DNA of 64,000 nt from Crocinitomicaceae bacterium. GTDB taxonomy: Bacteria > Bacteroidota > Bacteroidia > Flavobacteriales_D > Crocinitomicaceae. The position numbers were made by a program, and so were the translations under genes. Where the stretch lies: NCBI GenBank assembly GCA_016709005.1, contig JADJEU010000020.1:372001-436000 (forward strand), in the 5' to 3' direction. Position 1 is the first letter of the stretch. Each line of letters starts with the position of its first letter. Positions 1 through 8,134 of the stretch are shown one piece after another. The notes below the pieces were generated by a model that was not told the DNA's origin, did not search any database, and was given only the letters and a program-made list of their open reading frames with translations.

Positions 1-1
1 A

Positions 2-742
2 GTGCTGGATTCCATTACGTACGCAAAACGCATTCAATCTGCAATTCTTCCACCAGCAAAAATTGTGAAAGAATATTTGCAACAATCCTTTATTCTCTAT
101 CTTCCAAAAGACATTGTTGCAGGTGATTTTTATTGGCTTGAACAAAAAAACTCCAAAACACTTTTTGCGGTTGCTGACTGCACGGGTCACGGTGTTCCCG
201 GCGCAATGGTAAGTGTGGTTTGCAACAACGGCTTAAACCGGTCTGTGCGCGAACACGGCTTAACCGATCCGGGAAAAATTCTGGACAAAACACGTGAAAT
301 TGTCATTCAGGAATTTGAAAAATCAGAAGAAGTTGTAAAAGACGGAATGGACATTGCTCTCTGTTCATTGGATGGAAATGTGTTGCAATATGCAGGCGCC
401 AATAACCCGCTTTGGATTATCCGCAAAGGTGCTCAAGAAGTAGAAGAAATAAAGGCCGATAAACAACCCATTGGTAAATATGCCAGCGAGAAATCATTCA
501 CCACACACACAGTACAGCTGCATGCCGGCGATACCATTTATATTTTTTCAGACGGTTTCACCGATCAATTTGGTGGAGAAAAGAAAAAGAAATACAAAGC
601 CGCCAATCTCAAAAAAATGCTACTCTCTATTCAGCAATATTCCATGGATGAACAAAAAAATCGGGTTGCTGAAAATTTTGAAACCTGGAAAGGTTCTATT
701 GAACAGCTGGATGATGTTTGTTTGATTGGGGTAAGATTTTAA
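2..742 (+). CDS. SpoIIE/PP2C-type serine phosphatase, C-terminal part (5' end outside window)
   Basis: This is the catalytic domain of a PP2C-like SpoIIE phosphatase, which in this phylum usually sits behind a TPR, GAF or 7TM sensor and dephosphorylates an anti-sigma-antagonist-type or unknown partner. The family lead-in DSITYAKRIQSAILP is at residues 3-17. Metal-binding motifs follow: VAGDFYW (39-45), VADCTGHGVPGAMVS (about 57-71), KDGMDIALC (about 113-121) and YIFSDGFTDQFGG (about 179-191), ending in LDDVCLIG. The domain is complete, but the frame is open at the left edge, so the GTG at base 2 is not a real start and the sensor part lies upstream. The physiological substrate cannot be read from the sequence. 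Confidence 0.88.
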   Translation: MLDSITYAKRIQSAILPPAKIVKEYLQQSFILYLPKDIVAGDFYWLEQKNSKTLFAVADCTGHGVPGAMVSVVCNNGLNRSVREHGLTDPGKILDKTREIVIQEFEKSEEVVKDGMDIALCSLDGNVLQYAGANNPLWIIRKGAQEVEEIKADKQPIGKYASEKSFTTHTVQLHAGDTIYIFSDGFTDQFGGEKKKKYKAANLKKMLLSIQQYSMDEQKNRVAENFETWKGSIEQLDDVCLIGVRF

Positions 743-790
743 CTTACTCAGTCTGGATATAAATTCCATTTGTAAAGTTTACTACGCAGA

Positions 791-911
791 TTTTTCACCG
801 CAAAGGCGCTAAGGTCGCAGAGCTTATTTGCAAAAATGATTCGTTAGGAGCAGATGCTATAAAACGAATCCACTATTTTTCTCTGCGCACTTTGCGCCTC
901 TGCGGTAAATT
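791..911. repeat. Dispersed inverted repeat (CCGCAAAGGCGC / GCGCCTCTGCGG family), copy 1
   Basis: The left arm begins CACCGCAAAGGCGCTAAGG and the right arm reads GCACTTTGCGCCTCTGCGG, so the two ends are imperfect reverse complements around a variable centre. Similar elements lie at about 4.7, 5.7, 7.0, 40.4 and 41.4 kb. It occupies nearly all of the gap between the phosphatase and the LOG gene and holds no credible ORF. Confidence 0.8.
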
Positions 912-929
912 TTATTCTAATTTCGCGTC

Positions 930-1523
930 ATGCAAAACACCCTAACCCGCATCACCGTTTTCTGCGGATCCTCAAACGGATCTGAAAAAATATTTACTGA
1001 AACAGCCTTTGCCCTTGGTCAAAAATTAGCTGATCAAAAAATTGTAGTTGTTTATGGCGGTGCCTCCATTGGTGTAATGGGTGCAGTGGCTGACGGTTGT
1101 TTAAAAAACAACGGACAAGTGATTGGCATCATTCCAAAATTTCTCAGCACCAAAGAAATTGCACATTATAATCTGACCGAACTCATCACCGTCGAAACCA
1201 TGCATGAACGCAAATTAAAAATGCATGATCTGGCAGATGGCTTCATCATTCTCCCTGGCGGAATCGGAACGCTGGAAGAGTTTTTTGAAATTCTTACCTG
1301 GGCACAATTAGGTCTTCACAAAAAACCAATCGCCATTTTAAATACGGCAGATTATTACAAAGATCTTTTAGAATTTATTCAAAATATGGTTGATAAAGGT
1401 TTTCTCAAAACTATCCACAAACAATTGATTCTTGTCAGCGAAAATGCCGATGATCTTTTAGAAAAAATGCGTAGCTATGAGGCGCCTGATTTGGGTAAAT
1501 TTATTACGGAGGAAAGAACGTAA
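930..1523 (+). CDS. LOG family protein (TIGR00730), cytokinin riboside 5'-monophosphate phosphoribohydrolase-like
   Basis: A 197-residue Rossmann-fold protein of the LOG/YvdD family. Characterised members hydrolyse nucleoside 5'-monophosphates to free base and ribose 5-phosphate. The N-terminal nucleotide-binding segment has VFCGSSNGS and VVYGGASIGVMGAVADG; the catalytic signature is METMHERK-like (VETMHERKLKMHDLADG) followed by LPGGIGTLEEFFE, the PGGxGTxxE motif. Length matches the family. The ATG start lies just after a dispersed repeat, so its promoter is probably inside or next to that element. In bacteria the natural substrate is often unknown; the cytokinin name is by homology only. Confidence 0.9.
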   Translation: MQNTLTRITVFCGSSNGSEKIFTETAFALGQKLADQKIVVVYGGASIGVMGAVADGCLKNNGQVIGIIPKFLSTKEIAHYNLTELITVETMHERKLKMHDLADGFIILPGGIGTLEEFFEILTWAQLGLHKKPIAILNTADYYKDLLEFIQNMVDKGFLKTIHKQLILVSENADDLLEKMRSYEAPDLGKFITEERT

Positions 1524-1574
1524 TTCAAAGGAAAATTACAATTTCAAAATCACAAAATTCAAAAAGCCGCAGCC

Positions 1575-1635
1575 CTTTTTACCGTCATGCTGAACTCGAT
1601 TCAGCCGCCCGAAAGGTAAATGAATCGTCAATAAA
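1575..1635. repeat. Dispersed repeat with GTCATGCTGAACTCGATTCAG core, copy 1
   Basis: A short element containing CCGTCATGCTGAACTCGATT, which recurs in variant form near 10470 (GTCATACTGAACTTGATTCAG) and 34961 (GTCATCCTGAACTTGCTTCAG). It is between two convergent genes and codes for nothing visible. Confidence 0.6.
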
Positions 1636-1658
1636 TAGTAATCTGTTTTTTTGTTAAG

Positions 1659-2357
1659 CTATTCCTTTGGCAAAACATATTCAATCCCCCAAATTTTCAC
1701 ATAATCTTCCAAAGGGTCCAACCCTACTTCGGCTCTTCTTTTGTTGACGTTGGGCTCATCTTCGATCGGTGAAACGAGATACTTAAGTGTTAACGGATCA
1801 TATTCGATTTGACTTCCATACAATTGCTTTTTACCTTGTCCTAACAAAACTCTGTCTTCCAATAATGCCAACGATGAAGCCTCTGCATTCCCATCCTCTA
1901 CTGCCTGACGCATCATTGGTAAATATTTTTCCTGAACCCGCAAATCAGAATGTTGTATCACCAAAAACAACGTTGTATTGCCCGATGACCCGATTTCATT
2001 GATACCCAACCATCCGTGTTCGTCTAAAATTTTTGTGACTTTAATACAATTAACTGAATCTATATATCGTATCAATCCAAAAAGTTCCTGAACTTCCTTT
2101 GATTGCTGACCGTGAGCCCGAATACGTAAGTCAAGTTCAATTCGAATTCCCTGATCATAATGAAGTATAGAATCCAAAACAAGAATTTCGTTCACATAGT
2201 TTGCGCGTAGATTGGGTGTTTCTTTAGATTTCTTGCAGGCTTGAAAAGCACTGTCTTCAGAAGGAGTCATTGCATCACTTCCATACTTTTTATTGGAATT
2301 TGATCCGCATGAAAGAATCAAAAACAAAACAAGAAATATGCTGAATACTTTTTTCAA
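1659..2357 (-). CDS. DUF6624-type lipoprotein
   Basis: A predicted lipoprotein of about 232 residues. From the TTG at 2357 it reads as a basic start, a hydrophobic stretch and a lipobox ending in LILSCGS, so the mature protein would be lipid-anchored. The rest matches the DUF6624 pattern: HGWLG..EIG..GN...FLVIQHSD, then LPMM..AVEDGNA, then ALLEDRVLLGQGKKQLYGSQ, and a C-terminal RRAEVGLDPLEDYVK. Function of the family is unknown. The frame stays open upstream to an ATG at 2504, but that extension lies inside a dispersed repeat and lacks any signal sequence at its start, so I prefer the TTG. Confidence 0.75.
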   Translation of the reverse strand: MKKVFSIFLVLFLILSCGSNSNKKYGSDAMTPSEDSAFQACKKSKETPNLRANYVNEILVLDSILHYDQGIRIELDLRIRAHGQQSKEVQELFGLIRYIDSVNCIKVTKILDEHGWLGINEIGSSGNTTLFLVIQHSDLRVQEKYLPMMRQAVEDGNAEASSLALLEDRVLLGQGKKQLYGSQIEYDPLTLKYLVSPIEDEPNVNKRRAEVGLDPLEDYVKIWGIEYVLPKE

Positions 2358-2460
2358 AACGAGTTTAGATCTGAATAAATGAAACTTGATAAAATCAAAA
2401 ATATTGTGAGATTGCAGATTAATAAAAAGGTGATAGGAATAGATTTCACAAATTGCTCCG

Positions 2461-2545
2461 TGATTCTCTGTGTTCTCTGTGACTCTGTGGTTAGCTTCTA
2501 TCAATTTTTATTTCACCACGGAGACACGGAGAACATAGAGAGAAA
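2461..2545. repeat. Dispersed inverted repeat (CTCTGTGTTCTCTGTG / CACGGAGAACATAGAG type)
   Basis: The left part reads CTCTGTGTTCTCTGTGACTC and the right part CACGGAGACACGGAGAACAT, two roughly complementary arms. This is a GTG/CAC-rich cousin of the CCGCAGAGGCG elements in the window. It separates the divergent DUF6624 and pirin genes. Confidence 0.7.
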
Positions 2546-2644
2546 AAAGAGATTTGATTGGGTGTTAAACTTACACTTCTTAATCTAGTTCAATGCCCAC
2601 CTGTTCAATCTGCCGTAACTTTGTATAGATTAAAAGCAGATTTT

Positions 2645-3520
2645 ATGAAAACAAAACATATAGAACGTGTGGTGGCTCCAGGTCAACCGCACATGGTGGG
2701 AGATGGTTTCAGAGTGCATAATTTTATTCCCGGAATTTATTTGAACATGCAACGCATGAATCCATTTATCATGTTGGATTATGGTTCCAAACATTATTTT
2801 GCGCCAACTAATCAACCCAAAGGTGTGGGCGTGCATCCGCATCGCGGATTTGAAACCGTGACTATTGCGTACAAAGGAAAAGTAGCACATCACGACAGTG
2901 CAGGTGGTGGAGGTGTGATTGGTGAAGGCGATGTGCAATGGATGACGGCTGCGTCAGGCGTTTTGCACAAAGAATATCACGAAGAAAATTTCAGCAAAAC
3001 CGGCGGTGATTTTCAAATGATTCAACTTTGGGTTAATCTTCCCGCAAAAGATAAAATGTCAAAACCAAAATACCAGGGAATTTCAAATGCGGATATTTCT
3101 AAATACAATCTTACCAATGGTGATGGTATTGTTGAAGTGATTGCTGGTGAATACAAAAACGTAAAAGGTGCTGCATCTACATTTACCCCTGTTCATTTGC
3201 TCAATGCAAAATTGAAAACAAATGCTTCAGCTGATTTTTCTTTTCCCGCAAATTACAATACGGCTTTACTTGTTGTTGAAGGTGCTATTGAAGTGAATGG
3301 CGAGACTGAAGTAAATACAGATCACTTTTTATTGTTTGGAAATACAGGTGAAGATTTTACAATCAAAGCTTCTTCAGATGCCGTGGTATTAATCTTGAGC
3401 GGTGAACCTATTCAGGAACCCATTGCAGCGCACGGACCATTTGTCATGAACACACATGCAGAATTAGTTCAGGCATTTGATGATTATAACAACGGAAAAT
3501 TCGGATATTTAGAAGACTAA
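2645..3520 (+). CDS. Pirin family protein (first of a tandem pair)
   Basis: A bicupin pirin of 291 residues. Pirins are iron-binding proteins; some act as quercetin 2,3-dioxygenases, others as redox-linked regulators. The N-terminal cupin carries the metal ligands: HPHRGFE followed by the HH of KVAHHDS, then GVLHKEYHEE, matching the His/His/His/Glu set. The C-terminal cupin (about residues 165-280) is less conserved, as usual. The ATG at 2645 gives MKTKHIERV, a typical pirin start; the open frame reaches 29 codons further upstream into repeat DNA. The next pirin follows after only 11 bases, so the two are almost certainly co-transcribed. Confidence 0.9.
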   Translation: MKTKHIERVVAPGQPHMVGDGFRVHNFIPGIYLNMQRMNPFIMLDYGSKHYFAPTNQPKGVGVHPHRGFETVTIAYKGKVAHHDSAGGGGVIGEGDVQWMTAASGVLHKEYHEENFSKTGGDFQMIQLWVNLPAKDKMSKPKYQGISNADISKYNLTNGDGIVEVIAGEYKNVKGAASTFTPVHLLNAKLKTNASADFSFPANYNTALLVVEGAIEVNGETEVNTDHFLLFGNTGEDFTIKASSDAVVLILSGEPIQEPIAAHGPFVMNTHAELVQAFDDYNNGKFGYLED

Positions 3521-3531
3521 TCTTTTGTACC

Positions 3532-4410
3532 ATGTCAAACATTGATTTAATTATTGAAGAACGATCTGCCTCAATTGGAAACTTTATGGTGGGTCGCTTA
3601 CTTCCGTTCCGTGAAAAGCGTGCAGTTGGACCTTTTGTTTTTATTGATCACATGGGTCCGGCTGATTTGAAAGCTGGAGAGGGTTTGGATGTTCCACCGC
3701 ATCCGCATATCGGATTATCAACGCTTACTTTTTTGTTTGAGGGTAGCATCATACACAGAGATAGTTTGGGAACAGAACTGGAAATCGAGCCTGGCGCCGT
3801 GAACTGGATGACGGCCGGAAGCGGCATTGCACATTCAGAAAGAACATCATCTGAAAAAAGAAAACAAGCAAGCAGATTACACGGTTTACAAATTTGGGTG
3901 GCACTTCCAAAAGCAGATGAAAATTGTGCACCTTCTTTTACACATGTTTCAAAAGATCAAATTCCATCCTGGACTGAAAACGGTGTCAACTTTAAATTAA
4001 TTGCCGGTGAAGCGCTCGGAAAAAAATCTCCGGTTCCGGTTTACAGCAAACTATTTTTAATTGAAATAAAAAGTGAAAAACGTGCAACGATCAATTTGGG
4101 GCACCAATTATACGGTGAATCCGCGCTCTATATTTTAGAAGGATCTGTGCACAGTGAAGAACATGAATTTGGCTCAAAACAATTGCTGGTTGCAAAGTCT
4201 GGAAGCCTCTGCGAATTTGAAATTGAAGCCAACACAACTGTTTACATTTTTGGTGGAGAACCTTTTCCCGAAGAACGATTTATTGATTGGAACTTTGTTT
4301 CATCTGATAAAAACCGGATTGAAAAAGCAAAAGAAAACTGGACGCTTCAAAACTTTCCAAAAGTTCCCGGCGAAACAGAATATGTTCCCTTACCCCAACG
4401 AAAAAAATAA
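3532..4410 (+). CDS. Pirin family protein (second of a tandem pair)
   Basis: A second pirin (292 residues), clearly divergent from its upstream neighbour. Metal ligands are visible in PPHPHIGLSTLTF and SIIHRDS, and in GSGIAHSE for the third His and the Glu. The C-terminal cupin ends in FGGEPFPEERFIDWNFVSS, a conserved pirin ending. The two genes lie 11 bases apart, and a small GNAT-like gene follows 3 bases downstream, giving a three-gene operon. Substrate is unknown. Having two different pirins together suggests non-identical roles or a heteromeric arrangement, which is inference only. Confidence 0.9.
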   Translation: MSNIDLIIEERSASIGNFMVGRLLPFREKRAVGPFVFIDHMGPADLKAGEGLDVPPHPHIGLSTLTFLFEGSIIHRDSLGTELEIEPGAVNWMTAGSGIAHSERTSSEKRKQASRLHGLQIWVALPKADENCAPSFTHVSKDQIPSWTENGVNFKLIAGEALGKKSPVPVYSKLFLIEIKSEKRATINLGHQLYGESALYILEGSVHSEEHEFGSKQLLVAKSGSLCEFEIEANTTVYIFGGEPFPEERFIDWNFVSSDKNRIEKAKENWTLQNFPKVPGETEYVPLPQRKK

Positions 4411-4413
4411 TTT

Positions 4414-4698
4414 ATGCTCACGATACAACGACACGACGACGGAAAAAAAGGATTTGTTGAAGCACTTGAAGGTACCATACCAGCTGGCAAAATGACTTTT
4501 ACCTGGGCGGGTGAAACTAAACTCATCATTGATCATACAGAAGTTGGAACCGATTTCGGTGGCAAAGGCGTTGGTAAAAAAATGCTCATGAACCTGGTGG
4601 AATATGCGCGTGAAAAAGATGTAAAGATTTTACCGCTTTGTCCATTTGCAGCGGCAATGTTTAAGAAAGATGTAAGTATTTCAGATGTTTTGTTCTAG
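4414..4698 (+). CDS. GNAT-like N-acetyltransferase (GCN5-related, YjdJ/Acetyltransf_CG type)
   Basis: A 94-residue minimal acetyltransferase of the short GNAT subfamily found with N-acetyltransferase YjdJ. The acetyl-CoA-binding loop is VGTDFGGKGVGKKML, followed by the helix NLVEYAREKD and the strand KILPLCPFA. The Cys-Pro-Phe segment near the end is typical of the subfamily. The length is usual. It begins 3 bases after the second pirin gene and is probably translated from the same transcript. The acceptor substrate is not known. Confidence 0.82.
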   Translation: MLTIQRHDDGKKGFVEALEGTIPAGKMTFTWAGETKLIIDHTEVGTDFGGKGVGKKMLMNLVEYAREKDVKILPLCPFAAAMFKKDVSISDVLF

Positions 4699-4706
4699 TT
4701 TTTTTT

Positions 4707-4814
4707 AAACCGCAAAGGCGCAGAGTACGCAAAGATCAAATCGTGCAAAAATTAAAAACGATATACTACCTTTCCCAGAATAATCCCTCTGCGTCCTTTG
4801 CGCCTCTGCGGTGA
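4707..4814. repeat. Dispersed inverted repeat (CCGCAAAGGCGCAGAG / CTCTGCG...GCGG), copy 2
   Basis: The left arm is AACCGCAAAGGCGCAGAGTA and the right arm GCGTCCTTTGCGCCTCTGCG; the ends pair over about 18 bases with few mismatches. It follows the pirin operon closely and could serve as a transcript end, though there is no T-run. Confidence 0.8.
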
Positions 4815-4874
4815 TTCATTCAAATAAAAATCACTCTTTTCAATCATTATTTATCGATAAACAATAAATAATAC

Positions 4875-4905
4875 TTGTTTTTTAGTATTTCTTGTTTTAT
4901 CTTTG
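4875..4905 (+). promoter_or_regulatory. Bacteroidota-type promoter for the DUF2975/XRE pair
   Basis: TTG at 4875-4877, 20 bases, then TATCTTTG at 4898-4905, an exact match to the TTG/TAnnTTTG consensus with good spacing. The transcript would start near 4910, about 20 bases before the ATG at 4931. Confidence 0.65.
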
Positions 4906-4930
4906 TTTTCTAATCGATTTAATTTCGACT

Positions 4931-5425
4931 ATGAAAACATCAAAAATTGCTTGGCACGTTCTGTATTGGACAGTTAATCTTTTAATTGTCCTTTGGGCGT
5001 ATGTTTTCTTAATGCGTTCCATTTATCACTTACCAAAACTTTTGGATTACGCCTTTTCTGAAAACAATTTCGATATGATTATGGTGATCGCGGAGTTAAA
5101 TTTTATCATCCTATCCGTCATGTTTTTAATTGTAGTTCTCAAATTTCGACAATTACTCAAAAACTTAAAAAATGACCTGACTTTTATTGACTACAATATT
5201 TCACTTTTAAAAAAAATAACAATTGGCTTAATCGTCTTTGATTTGATTCACATCTTTCATCATACTTTCGTTCAGTTCACATTTACTGATGTTAAGGGCG
5301 GCCCTGTTCCACATATGATCCCTTTCCAGGTTACCGTATTTTTCTTTGCGCTGCTTATGTGGGGATTGAGACACATTCTTGCAAATGGCGTGCGCTTAAA
5401 ACAAGAAAACGACCTAACAATTTAA
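4931..5425 (+). CDS. DUF2975 domain-containing membrane protein
   Basis: A 164-residue membrane protein with four hydrophobic segments at about residues 8-28, 48-70, 89-108 and 132-149, matching DUF2975. The conserved family ending RHILANGVRLKQENDLTI, which leads into the regulator gene, is present. The ATG at 4931 gives a sensible N-terminus and lies about 20 bases below a strong promoter; the open frame extends 13 codons upstream across that promoter and is rejected. It is paired with a small XRE regulator 4 bases downstream, a widespread two-gene arrangement whose function is not known; the membrane protein may control or respond to the regulator. Confidence 0.88.
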   Translation: MKTSKIAWHVLYWTVNLLIVLWAYVFLMRSIYHLPKLLDYAFSENNFDMIMVIAELNFIILSVMFLIVVLKFRQLLKNLKNDLTFIDYNISLLKKITIGLIVFDLIHIFHHTFVQFTFTDVKGGPVPHMIPFQVTVFFFALLMWGLRHILANGVRLKQENDLTI

Positions 5426-5429
5426 AACC

Positions 5430-5666
5430 ATGGCCATAATTGTAAATGTAGATGTCATGTTGGCTCGCAGAAAAATGAGTTTGACTGAACTTTCTGAAAA
5501 AGTTGGAATCACGATGTCCAATCTTTCCATTCTAAAAACAGGAAAAGCAAAAGCTATTCGTTTCTCAACGCTTGATGCCATTTGTGAAGTGCTTGAATGC
5601 AATCCAGGTGATATTTTAGAGTTTCAATCAGCACATTCAAGATTGAGAAAGAAGATTGCGAGTTGA
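5430..5666 (+). CDS. Small XRE/Cro-type HTH regulator (YozG-like)
   Basis: A 78-residue stand-alone helix-turn-helix protein. The HTH is SLTELSEKVGITMSNLSILK (residues about 17-36) followed by ISTLDAICEVLECNPGDIL-like sequence (here STLDAICEVLECNPGDIL), the hallmark of YozG-type regulators that accompany DUF2975 genes. It has no ligand domain. It starts 4 bases after the DUF2975 stop, so the two are one transcription unit, and autoregulation of the promoter at 4875-4905 is plausible. A dispersed repeat follows the stop. Confidence 0.9.
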   Translation: MAIIVNVDVMLARRKMSLTELSEKVGITMSNLSILKTGKAKAIRFSTLDAICEVLECNPGDILEFQSAHSRLRKKIAS

Positions 5667-5677
5667 GATTGTTTTTT

Positions 5678-5835
5678 TCACCGCAAAGTCGCAGAGAACG
5701 CAAAGATAAAATCCGTGAAAAATCCGTTCAATCCGTGTCATCCGTGTTCCTTCAAGCACAACTCATCTGTGCATATCTGTGCCATCTGTGAGCATATTTT
5801 TTTTTTCTCTCATAACACGGATGATCACTTCTTAT
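5678..5835. repeat. Composite dispersed repeat region
   Basis: It opens with CACCGCAAAGTCGCAGAGAA, the family seen at 791 and 4707, then continues with related words: AATCCGTTCAATCCGTGTCA, CATCTGTGCATATCTGTGCC and CATAACACGGATGATCAC. It looks like two or three repeat types joined. There is no ORF of interest between 5667 and 5892. Confidence 0.65.
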
Positions 5836-5892
5836 AAATTGCAAGCGTGAAAAAGTGCTTAGTTCTATAGCAATCTCAAACTGAAAAAAATT

Positions 5893-6537
5893 CTATTTTG
5901 ATTTTAGCGTCCAGCCAATACTAATTCCCGCCCAAGGAAATACTTTACCTGAATAAAAAGCCGCGTTTTGAAAATACTCTGTGCGGTAATTATTACTGGT
6001 ATTAGTCATGCCACCTTTTGTATCTCCGAATAAATTAATACCAGCCAACGGCGGAGTAAAAGTTGCGCGCAAAAATAATCCACCTTCTGGTTTTTGATAA
6101 CGGTAACCAATTTTAGGAGTGAAGTAATTATAAATATCATTGGAGTGACCAGTAAAATAATTTTCCTGGAGTGTACCACTCTCGTCCAGATACCATTCAT
6201 TTGCATAGATATTTCCAAAACGAATGAAAAGCGGTGTAAAGCCCAAACCTAATTCTAAATGATGACTCTTTTGAAAAAAGATAAAATTGAACGAAACCGG
6301 AGTTCCAACAACAAATAAATCTGGATGCGGAATAAGGGTGATACCTGCACTAAAAGATGTTTTCACTTTTTTATCCAACGAAAAAAGCCGATCATATGAA
6401 AGTGAATTATAAAGCCCTTGACCAAAAGCTTCAAAATAGATTGAATTTCGTTGCATCGCCGCAGGCTTCTTTATTTCTTGAGTATAGACACTTGCATAAA
6501 TACTCATTAATAAAGTGATGAATAATAACTTTTTCAT
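5893..6537 (-). CDS. Putative outer-membrane beta-barrel-like exported protein
   Basis: A 214-residue exported protein from the ATG at 6537, with signal peptide MKKLLFITLLMSIYASVYTQ. The mature part alternates hydrophobic and polar residues and contains barrel-like strands (NSIYFEAFGQGLYNSLSYDR, HHLELGLGFTPLFIRFG, FTPKIGYRYQKPEGGLFLRA), ending in FPWAGISIGWTLKSK. This pattern fits a small outer-membrane barrel of a type abundant in Bacteroidota, commonly annotated hypothetical. I do not recognise a specific family. Ten further codons upstream in the frame are unlikely because the signal peptide begins at the inner Met. Confidence 0.75.
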   Translation of the reverse strand: MKKLLFITLLMSIYASVYTQEIKKPAAMQRNSIYFEAFGQGLYNSLSYDRLFSLDKKVKTSFSAGITLIPHPDLFVVGTPVSFNFIFFQKSHHLELGLGFTPLFIRFGNIYANEWYLDESGTLQENYFTGHSNDIYNYFTPKIGYRYQKPEGGLFLRATFTPPLAGINLFGDTKGGMTNTSNNYRTEYFQNAAFYSGKVFPWAGISIGWTLKSK

Positions 6538-6644
6538 AGTTGTTTTTTTAGTAAATCGGCGATTCACTTCACCGAACGATTTAAATCAAAGATAATTTTA
6601 CAACCTTCACTTAAGAAAAAGCTAACATATTTTAGGACTTTCAG

Positions 6645-6929
6645 TTAACCTTTTAAAATCGTCAAACAGCTTGTACTAACAATGTCAGCAACACGTTTGC
6701 GAATGGAAATCAAAAATTTATCCTGAATCATCAAGTAACGATCGGAAAATAAGTCGTGTGATTTTTCCACAACTTCGGGACTCAAAAAAATGGTATCGCC
6801 ACGTTGATGGTAAGTTCCATATGTGCTAGATGACCAATAGGTATGTTCTTGATTTGCTGAAAACATTTCGTCTTCTTGCAAGAGTAAGCTGCCATCAAAC
6901 CTATTTTGAAAAGTAGCCTCAAAAATCAC
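6645..6929 (-). CDS. Small hypothetical protein, possibly a truncated remnant
   Basis: A 94-residue frame beginning at a GTG. It contains SSTYGTYHQRGDTIFLSPEV, a pattern (G-x-Y, then GDTI-x-L) common in small Bacteroidota proteins of unknown function, and ends with basic residues. There is no signal peptide, although related proteins usually have one, and repeat DNA starts immediately upstream of the GTG. The likeliest reading is the C-terminal remnant of a longer gene cut by repeat insertion; a real short gene remains possible. Confidence 0.45.
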   Translation of the reverse strand: MIFEATFQNRFDGSLLLQEDEMFSANQEHTYWSSSTYGTYHQRGDTIFLSPEVVEKSHDLFSDRYLMIQDKFLISIRKRVADIVSTSCLTILKG

Positions 6930-6939
6930 ATCCGCTTAC

Positions 6940-7085
6940 ATCAAGAACATATCATCTGTGCATAGCTGTGCCATCTGTGAGCTAGTTTCTTTTCTATCAC
7001 AGATCGCACGGAAGATCACATATAAAAAAATGGTTTTAGAATTATAATCTAATTTCTTTGCGTCCTTAGCGTCTCCGCGGTGCTC
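6940..7085. repeat. Composite dispersed repeat region
   Basis: It contains CATCTGTGCATAGCTGTGCC and CACAGATCGCACGGAAGATC, echoing the element at 5.7 kb, followed by TTTGCGTCCTTAGCGTCTCC and GCGGTG, the right-arm type of the CCGCAGAGG family. It separates the remnant ORF from csaA. Confidence 0.6.
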
Positions 7086-7097
7086 TTTCTATTTGAC

Positions 7098-7433
7098 TCA
7101 CCCAACCCGCAACCCATTCTCACACTTCAATGAAGTTGACAACAAGGTCACACCGCTGTCGTCATCCACTGCACCCATCACCAGACACTCACTCATAAAG
7201 GGTCCAATCTGTTTGGGTGGAAAATTTACGACAGCAATTATTTGTTTGCCGATTAAATTTTCAGGTTGATAAAATTTAGTGATTTGTGCACTTGATTTTT
7301 TGATGCCCAGCGGACCAAAATCAATTTGCAATTTGTAGGCTGGCTTTTTAGCTTCGGTAAAAATTTCTGCGTGAAGAATGGTTCCCACACGCATGTCAAT
7401 CTTTTCAAAATCTGCCCAGCTGATTGAGTTCAT
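7098..7433 (-). CDS. csaA: CsaA-like tRNA-binding protein
   Basis: A 111-residue single EMAP/tRNA-binding-domain protein of the CsaA/YgjH type, an OB-fold dimer described as a secretion-related chaperone with tRNA-binding ability. Family motifs are IDMRVGTI near residue 11, then PAYKLQIDFGPLGIKKSSAQ, then GKQIIAVVNFPPKQIGPFMS and the ending VTLLSTSLKCENGLRVG. Its ATG overlaps the stop of the response-regulator gene by one base (TGATG), so it is translated from the kinase/regulator transcript. No functional link with the two-component pair is obvious. Confidence 0.9.
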   Translation of the reverse strand: MNSISWADFEKIDMRVGTILHAEIFTEAKKPAYKLQIDFGPLGIKKSSAQITKFYQPENLIGKQIIAVVNFPPKQIGPFMSECLVMGAVDDDSGVTLLSTSLKCENGLRVG

Positions 7434-8128
7434 CAGGCAACCGTTAGTTTGAATCCTACGCCATGAATATTAGCAATGGCTACGTTTTCATCTTCTTTCA
7501 AATACTTGCGCAGCTTGGTGATAAAGACATCCAGACTGCGCCCCACAAAATAATCATCCTGACCCCAAACCGAATTTAAAACAATATCTCTAGGCAAAAC
7601 TTTGTTGGTATGTTGAACTAAGAGTTGTAAAATTTTTGCTTCTTTTTTGGTTAGATTTTGTTTCTCACCATTTGCATAGCGCAAAACAAAATTTTCAGTA
7701 TCAAAAATGATTGTACCAATAGTCAAATCTTTAGGAGCGACTTCTTCCTTCACCAAATTGACGCGTTTTAATATAGCTTGCACGCGTAATAAAAACTCTT
7801 CTGTTGAAAATGGTTTAGTCAGGTAATCATCACCACCAGCTTTGAATCCCTCGATCCGATCTTCAGTTTGATTTTTTGCAGTTAAGAAAAGAATCGGAAC
7901 ATTTTTATTTACTTTTCGAATATCATGCGCCAATGTAAAACCATCTTTTTTTGGCATCATCACATCAAAAATGCACATCTGAAAAGGATGTTCACCAAAA
8001 CGTTTCAAGCCCTCTACACCATCTGTGCACAAATGAACATCAAAGCCCTGCTCTTTCAATTTATCCTGAATTACAAAACCTAAATTGTAATCGTCTTCAA
8101 CCAGCAATATTTTTATTTTATCAGCCAT
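7433..8128 (-). CDS. OmpR/PhoB-family response regulator (RprY-like)
   Basis: A 231-residue two-domain regulator. The receiver (residues 1-120) has the acidic pair ED near residue 11, the phospho-acceptor in CIFDVMMPKKDG, the T/S position in FLTAKN and the Lys in LTKPFS. The C-terminal winged helix (about 135-230) has LTKKEAKILQLL and the recognition region GRSLDVFITKLRKYL. It lies 6 bases after its kinase, and its stop overlaps the start of csaA. It resembles the second regulator at 16807-17496. The inducing signal and target genes cannot be told from the sequence. Confidence 0.93.
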   Translation of the reverse strand: MADKIKILLVEDDYNLGFVIQDKLKEQGFDVHLCTDGVEGLKRFGEHPFQMCIFDVMMPKKDGFTLAHDIRKVNKNVPILFLTAKNQTEDRIEGFKAGGDDYLTKPFSTEEFLLRVQAILKRVNLVKEEVAPKDLTIGTIIFDTENFVLRYANGEKQNLTKKEAKILQLLVQHTNKVLPRDIVLNSVWGQDDYFVGRSLDVFITKLRKYLKEDENVAIANIHGVGFKLTVA

Positions 8129-8134
8129 AATTTT

